The notes under the pieces were generated by a model. The model made no database searches and was not told where the DNA came from. It saw nothing but the letters and a program-made list of their open reading frames with translations. Of a DNA stretch of 64,000 nt, positions 63,945-64,000 are shown piece by piece. Source of the stretch: Pseudomonas sp. KNUC1026 (GTDB taxonomy: Bacteria > Pseudomonadota > Gammaproteobacteria > Pseudomonadales > Pseudomonadaceae); assembly GCF_021650705.1 (NCBI RefSeq), contig NZ_CP087138.1:3286001-3350000 (forward strand), read 5' to 3'. Position 1 is the first letter of the stretch; each line of letters opens with the position of its first letter. Made by a program: the position numbers and the translations under genes.

Positions 63945-64000
63945 AGGCAAATCGGCTCGGCTGGATGAAGGTTTGGGCATTATCCTTTGGATAACGACAG

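Overview
The window reads as chromosome of a fluorescent Pseudomonas, most likely of the P. putida group. The evidence is high GC with strong third-position GC bias, protein sequences that look Pseudomonas-like throughout, and gene blocks in Pseudomonas order: trpF-accD-folC-SPOR-cvpA-purF-metZ, asd-fimV-truA, leuCDB, the rpmF-plsX-fab-pilZ-tatD locus, colRS and groESL-fxsA. Almost everything is core genome. There is no CRISPR array, prophage, integron or secretion cluster, and the only mobile element is one internally deleted IS.

Layout. 1-2.3 kb: tail of a DUF1111 di-haem protein, a frameshifted imelysin lipoprotein and a DUF1513 protein. 2.3-6.2 kb: ColR/ColS metal-sensing two-component system with inaA, a small secreted ORF and a PAP2 phosphatase; ColR-box-like sites lie before inaA and before the PAP2 gene. 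6.2-15 kb: SDR, metZ, purF, cvpA, SPOR protein, folC, accD, trpF and truA, all on the minus strand. 15-23.3 kb: fimV (frameshifted), an Asd-like paralogue (frameshifted), asd, leuB, leuD and leuC. 23.4-31.1 kb: LysR regulator, PAS-GGDEF-EAL protein, hsp20 with a heat-shock promoter and ROSE-like thermometer, dusC, thioesterase, a duplicated tRNA-Glu/tRNA-Ala pair, gltX and a DUF2845 protein. 31.3-31.8 kb: an AT-richer orphan gene. 31.9-40.5 kb: uvrB, aromatic/aspartate aminotransferase, tRNA-Asn, a MASE2 protein with a degenerate GGDEF domain, small secreted and lipoproteins, TetR, a class V aminotransferase (frameshifted) and a probable RgsA sRNA. 40.5-54 kb: tatD, pilZ, holB, tmk, mltG, pabC (frameshifted), fabF, acpP, fabG, fabD, plsX, rpmF, yceD, maf, sppA, a HAD phosphatase and rluC. 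54-58 kb: rne with a leader of about 640 nt. 58.3-59.3 kb: IS4-family remnant inside the groEL terminator. 59.4-64 kb: groEL, groES, fxsA (frameshifted), a HugZ-like protein and a DUF481 protein.

The most striking sequence-level observation is that seven otherwise ordinary genes carry a single frameshift. Six are explained by loss of one base in or beside a short A, C or G run. These may be assembly errors or real decay, and pabC, fimV and fxsA are the most telling tests. The most interesting biology is regulatory. A sigma-32-type promoter overlaps the dusC stop codon and drives hsp20 through a hairpin that pairs the Shine-Dalgarno with a UCGCU anti-SD. An IS sits in the loop of the groEL terminator with a 9-bp target duplication. 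YceD may have a near-leaderless promoter, and a c-di-GMP-type protein has lost its GGDEF signature. I found no clearly new multi-gene system.
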